In this document: piece by piece, positions 13,002 to 15,355 of the stretch | How the letters are laid out: every line of letters begins with the position of its first letter | How positions within the stretch are numbered: the stretch's first letter is position 1 | NCBI GenBank assembly: GCA_030665535.1 | Contig: DAOUZU010000009.1 | Coordinates: forward strand, 1-15,355 | Source: Dehalococcoidia bacterium | GTDB lineage: Bacteria; Chloroflexota; Dehalococcoidia; Dehalococcoidales; JAUXAE01 | DNA length: 15,355 bases | Direction: 5' to 3' | Program-made: the position numbers and the translations under genes | The notes under the pieces: generated by a model | Seen by the model: only the letters and a program-made list of their open reading frames with translations | What the model was told of the DNA's origin: nothing | The model's database searches: none

Positions 13002-13050
13002 GCGGCCGGCCCGGCCAGGCCGCGCGGCGCCTTAAGAAAGGAACGCTTGG

Positions 13051-13530
13051 ATGCAGAAAACAAAGGTCAGCGAAATATGCCAACCTTGCTCGCAGGCCAA
13101 TGCCGTAAGCGAAGACGACGGTATTGAGGCGGCCATCCGCCGCTTCGCCTCTCAGCCGGAGACGCATGTACTGTATGTCGTCGGTAAGGGTGATCAGCTT
13201 AAGGGGCTGGTCAAGATAAGGCACCTGCTTAACTGGGTTCGGCTTAAGATAGGCGTTGGCCAGGAGCGGCATGATTTTACTCGCGGCGTCGAAGCCTTTG
13301 AAGCCTTTGAGTTTCTCAAGCTGGCCCAATCCAACAAAATTGGCGATATAGTCTCAACGGCGGTTACAGTACAAGGGGAAGATACGCTGGCTCACGCCCT
13401 GAACCTTATGGCCAGTGAAGAGGTGGTTGAGGTGGCCGTTGTTGATAAGAAGAAAAAGCTGATCGGCGAGATAAAGCTGACCGATGTTATGGCCAGGCTG
13501 CTGGATATGAAAAAAGGCGGCAAGAAATAG
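13051..13530 (+). CDS. CBS-domain pair protein
   Basis: This 159-residue protein consists of two CBS motifs (about residues 5-65 and 96-152) that fold together as a Bateman module and commonly sense adenine nucleotides. The second repeat is a clear example (KIGDIVSTAVTVQGEDTLAH, then a VAVVD strand and LIGEIKLTDVMARLL). The first is diverged and contains CQPC (10-13) where most CBS proteins have a Met-Thr-Pro segment, so it might bind a metal or respond to thiol redox state. No effector domain is attached. It follows tusA by 49 bases and may be the last gene of the sulfur operon. AAAGGA lies before ATG 13051. The terminator of the convergent cobQ gene overlaps its last codons. Confidence 0.8.
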   Translation: MQKTKVSEICQPCSQANAVSEDDGIEAAIRRFASQPETHVLYVVGKGDQLKGLVKIRHLLNWVRLKIGVGQERHDFTRGVEAFEAFEFLKLAQSNKIGDIVSTAVTVQGEDTLAHALNLMASEEVVEVAVVDKKKKLIGEIKLTDVMARLLDMKKGGKK

Positions 13531-13536
13531 GCCGCC
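13510..13536 (-). terminator. Intrinsic terminator of cobQ
   Basis: On the minus strand GGCGGC (13536-13531) and GCCGCC (13521-13516) form a perfect 6-bp stem with a 9-base loop, followed directly by six T residues (13515-13510). It lies 57 bases past the cobQ stop and inside the 3' end of the convergent CBS gene, whose stop codon is in the loop. Confidence 0.7.
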
Positions 13537-13592
13537 GTTACTGGGATACTCCCGCCGGGAAACGCTTAAGGTAGTATCGCAACCGGGCCGGG

Positions 13593-15125
13593 CTAAACGC
13601 CGCTCTCCATAATCTCGTAGAGGCGTTTCATATCCAGGTTACGGCGCACCAGGTCGGCCAGGCGGTTGTACTCTTTCTCCTTATCTATGCCGGCTCCCCA
13701 ACTCTCTTCAAGGCCGCGGCGGCGGCGCAGCCAGTTGAGCAGGCCTTGCCGGAAGCCGCTGTTATTAAAGATACCGTGCATGTAGGTGCCCAGCACCGTA
13801 CCGGAGGCGTTCATCGTGCCGTCATCGTAGTCAACTGCGCCCTCCGGTGTCTGGTAGATGCGGAAGGGGCTTAAACCGCCCTCGGTCTGCGTCTGGCCCA
13901 TGTGTATTTCATAACCAATTAGCTCCTGACCGGCCATTCCGGAGAGAAGGCCCCTATCTGCGGTTATGCGGCCTTTGACCTGGCTGGTGGCCTTCTGACG
14001 GGCGTAGGTGGTCACCGCAGGCAGCAGGCCCAGGCCGGGGACGCTTTCACTTTCGGATTCAACCCTTTCAGGGTCGTTGATGGACCGGCTGAGCATCTGG
14101 TAGCCGCCGCAGACGCCGATAACCGGCGTACCGCCTTCGGCTTTCTGTGTAATGCGCTCCGAAAGGCCGCATTGGTTAAGGAACTCTAGGTCGGCGAAGG
14201 TGCTCTTAGTGCCGGGCAGGATGATGAGGTCGGGATTGCCCAGCTCAGCGGCCTTTGTAATATAGCGTAACCGGGCGCCGTCTTCCTCCAGGGGGTCGAA
14301 GTCGTCGTAGTTGGCGATGCGGGGCAGGCGGACGACCACGATATCCAGATCATCTGTGGGCGGGCGCTGGCCCATTTCATCCAGGAAGACGGAGTCCTCC
14401 TGGGCGATGGAAATATCCCGGAAGTAGGGGATGGTGCCCAGCACCGGTCTGCCGGTGCGTTCTTCAAGGAAGTCTATGGCCGGCTGAAGCAGGCTGATAT
14501 CGCCGCGAAACTTGTTGATGATGAAGCTCTTTACATAACGGCACTCGTCCTCGGTGAGCAGCTCAAGAGTGCCCACCAGAGAGGCGAAGACGCCGCCGCG
14601 GTCTATATCGCCCACCAGCAGCACCGGGGATGAGGCCTCCCTGGCCATACGCATGTTGACTATCTCCCTCTCCTTGAGATTGATCTCGGCGGGGCTACCG
14701 GCCCCCTCGATGACGATAACATCGTAGGCTGAGGAGAGCCGCCCGAATGATTCCCTTATCTTCTCCAGAAGCAGGGGCGCGCGCTTATAGTAATCGGCGG
14801 CGGAGATGCTCTCCGTGGCCTTGCCGTGGACGACTATCTGGGAGTGGGAATCGGCCTCCGGCTTGATGAGCACCGGGTTCATATGGATGCTGGCGGGGAT
14901 GCCGGCGGCCTCTGCCTGCACCGCCTGGGCGCGGCCAATCTCGCCGCCCTCGCTGGTGACGAAGGCGTTGAGGGCCATATTCTGCGCCTTGAAGGGGGCC
15001 ACCTTGAGGCCGTCCTGCTTGAAGATGCGGCACAGGGCCGCTACAATGACGCTCTTGCCCACGTTGGAAGAGGTGCCCTGTATCATTATGGTCTTGGCGG
15101 CCTGTTTCTTACCTTTAACGACCAT
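13593..15125 (-). CDS. cobQ: Cobyric acid synthase (adenosylcobyrate synthase)
   Basis: This 510-residue, full-length CobQ/CbiP amidates the b, d, e and g side chains of the corrin ring, using glutamine and ATP, to give cobyric acid. The N-terminal synthetase domain has the P-loop GTSSNVGKS (17-25), FKAQNMALNA (45-54) and VGDIDRGGVF (171-180). The C-terminal class I-like glutaminase domain has the nucleophile Cys339 (VIGVCGGYQ) and His450 (GTYMHGIF). No truncation is visible. There is no SD before ATG 15125. Instead an extended -10 ends 6 bases upstream, so the mRNA is probably leaderless. No other cobalamin gene is in the window. Cobamide dependence would fit a Dehalococcoidia-like anaerobe. 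Confidence 0.95.
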   Translation of the reverse strand: MVVKGKKQAAKTIMIQGTSSNVGKSVIVAALCRIFKQDGLKVAPFKAQNMALNAFVTSEGGEIGRAQAVQAEAAGIPASIHMNPVLIKPEADSHSQIVVHGKATESISAADYYKRAPLLLEKIRESFGRLSSAYDVIVIEGAGSPAEINLKEREIVNMRMAREASSPVLLVGDIDRGGVFASLVGTLELLTEDECRYVKSFIINKFRGDISLLQPAIDFLEERTGRPVLGTIPYFRDISIAQEDSVFLDEMGQRPPTDDLDIVVVRLPRIANYDDFDPLEEDGARLRYITKAAELGNPDLIILPGTKSTFADLEFLNQCGLSERITQKAEGGTPVIGVCGGYQMLSRSINDPERVESESESVPGLGLLPAVTTYARQKATSQVKGRITADRGLLSGMAGQELIGYEIHMGQTQTEGGLSPFRIYQTPEGAVDYDDGTMNASGTVLGTYMHGIFNNSGFRQGLLNWLRRRRGLEESWGAGIDKEKEYNRLADLVRRNLDMKRLYEIMESGV

Positions 15126-15131
15126 AGGTTT

Positions 15132-15140
15132 ATTATAGCA
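15132..15140 (-). promoter_or_regulatory. Extended -10 promoter giving a leaderless cobQ mRNA
   Basis: On the minus strand TGC-TATAAT (15140-15132) is a perfect extended -10 box. Only six bases (AAACCT) separate it from ATG 15125, so transcription should start at or next to the A of the start codon. The nearby TTGAAA is too close (13 bases) to serve as a standard -35. Confidence 0.65.
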
Positions 15141-15169
15141 GCTAAGGTGATTTCAAGGCTATCCGTTCT

Positions 15170-15198
15170 TTGCCAGGTAGCCGGGGCCTCTGTATAAT
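15170..15198 (+). promoter_or_regulatory. Promoter of nth, near-leaderless
   Basis: TTGCCA (15170-15175, five of six matches) and a perfect TATAAT (15193-15198) are separated by exactly 17 bases. Nine bases lie between the -10 box and ATG 15208, so the 5' leader would be 0-3 bases and no SD is present. Confidence 0.7.
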
Positions 15199-15207
15199 GG
15201 CCGGACG

Positions 15208-15355
15208 ATGTCAGGAATTGTTGCTGATAAACCAGCGGCGCAGGCCGCCGAGGTGATAAAGAGACTGGAGAAGGAGTACCCCGGCGCCAGCATCGCCCTC
15301 AAGCACGCAAACCCCCTAGAGCTGCTGGTGGCCACCATCCTCTCCGCTCAGGCCA
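15208..15355 (+). CDS. nth: Endonuclease III (partial, N-terminal part)
   Basis: Forty-nine residues are visible before the right edge. RLEKEYPGAS followed by NPLELLVATILSAQA matches the first helices of endonuclease III, the bifunctional DNA glycosylase/AP lyase that removes oxidised pyrimidines. The next residue is usually Cys or Ser and lies outside the window, as do the helix-hairpin-helix, the catalytic Lys and Asp and the [4Fe-4S] cysteines. ATG 15208 was chosen because the upstream ATG at 15197 is in another frame. The gene is divergent from cobQ across 82 bases. Confidence 0.85.
   Translation, partial: MSGIVADKPAAQAAEVIKRLEKEYPGASIALKHANPLELLVATILSAQA

Noticed and set aside
13002..13023. 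GC-rich inverted repeat after tusA as a terminator
   Set aside because: The stem is plausible but no T-run follows, and the CBS gene starts shortly after; it may only be an RNA stem within the operon.

Overview
The window reads as a chromosomal segment of an anaerobic bacterium, most likely of the Chloroflexota, class Dehalococcoidia. This is an inference from three things: an NrpR-type nitrogen repressor beside a split, FMN-type glutamate synthase; a very small DUF5679-like zinc-ribbon protein; and a GC-rich genome carrying oxygen-defence and Fe-S genes typical of anaerobes. I see no rRNA, tRNA, CRISPR array, insertion sequence or phage gene. Gene density is high, and most genes have a clear Shine-Dalgarno (SD) sequence.

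Layout. (1) 1-1545, plus strand: the 3' end of a glutamate-synthase-type FMN protein followed by nrpR. (2) 1610-1750, minus: a 46-residue zinc-ribbon gene between terminators. (3) 1872-4948, minus: an oxygen/iron defence cluster, transcribed as rubrerythrin-like protein, double ferritin-like protein, Fe/Mn superoxide dismutase, a further ferritin-like protein with its own strong promoter, and a CoA-binding protein. (4) 5128-6066, plus: an AhpF/TrxB-like flavin disulfide reductase. (5) 6077-9670, minus: a copper operon made of a SHOCT membrane protein, CsoR, CopA, a thioredoxin-like protein and a tiny YHS protein. A separate SHOCT paralogue lies upstream (9814-10038). (6) 10227-13530, plus: a sulfur/Fe-S operon made of a ferredoxin, an IscS-like protein, IscU, a double zinc ribbon, DsrE2, TusA and a CBS-pair protein. 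(7) 13593-15125, minus: cobQ, divergent from a partial nth at the right edge.

The most unusual element is the sulfur operon. Its IscS-like protein keeps the mobile-loop cysteine and the overall fold signatures. It has lost the PLP Schiff-base lysine, the adjacent histidine, the PLP-ring glutamine, a phosphate-binding serine and the substrate-carboxylate arginine. It is nevertheless embedded in an intact operon with a canonical IscU and two sulfur-carrier families (TusA and DsrE2). This suggests a sulfur-transfer or Fe-S assembly module that does not take sulfur from cysteine by PLP chemistry at this protein. A second unusual feature is the cobQ/nth divergent region, where both -10 boxes sit so close to the start codons that both mRNAs should be leaderless or nearly so, unlike the SD-led genes around them.
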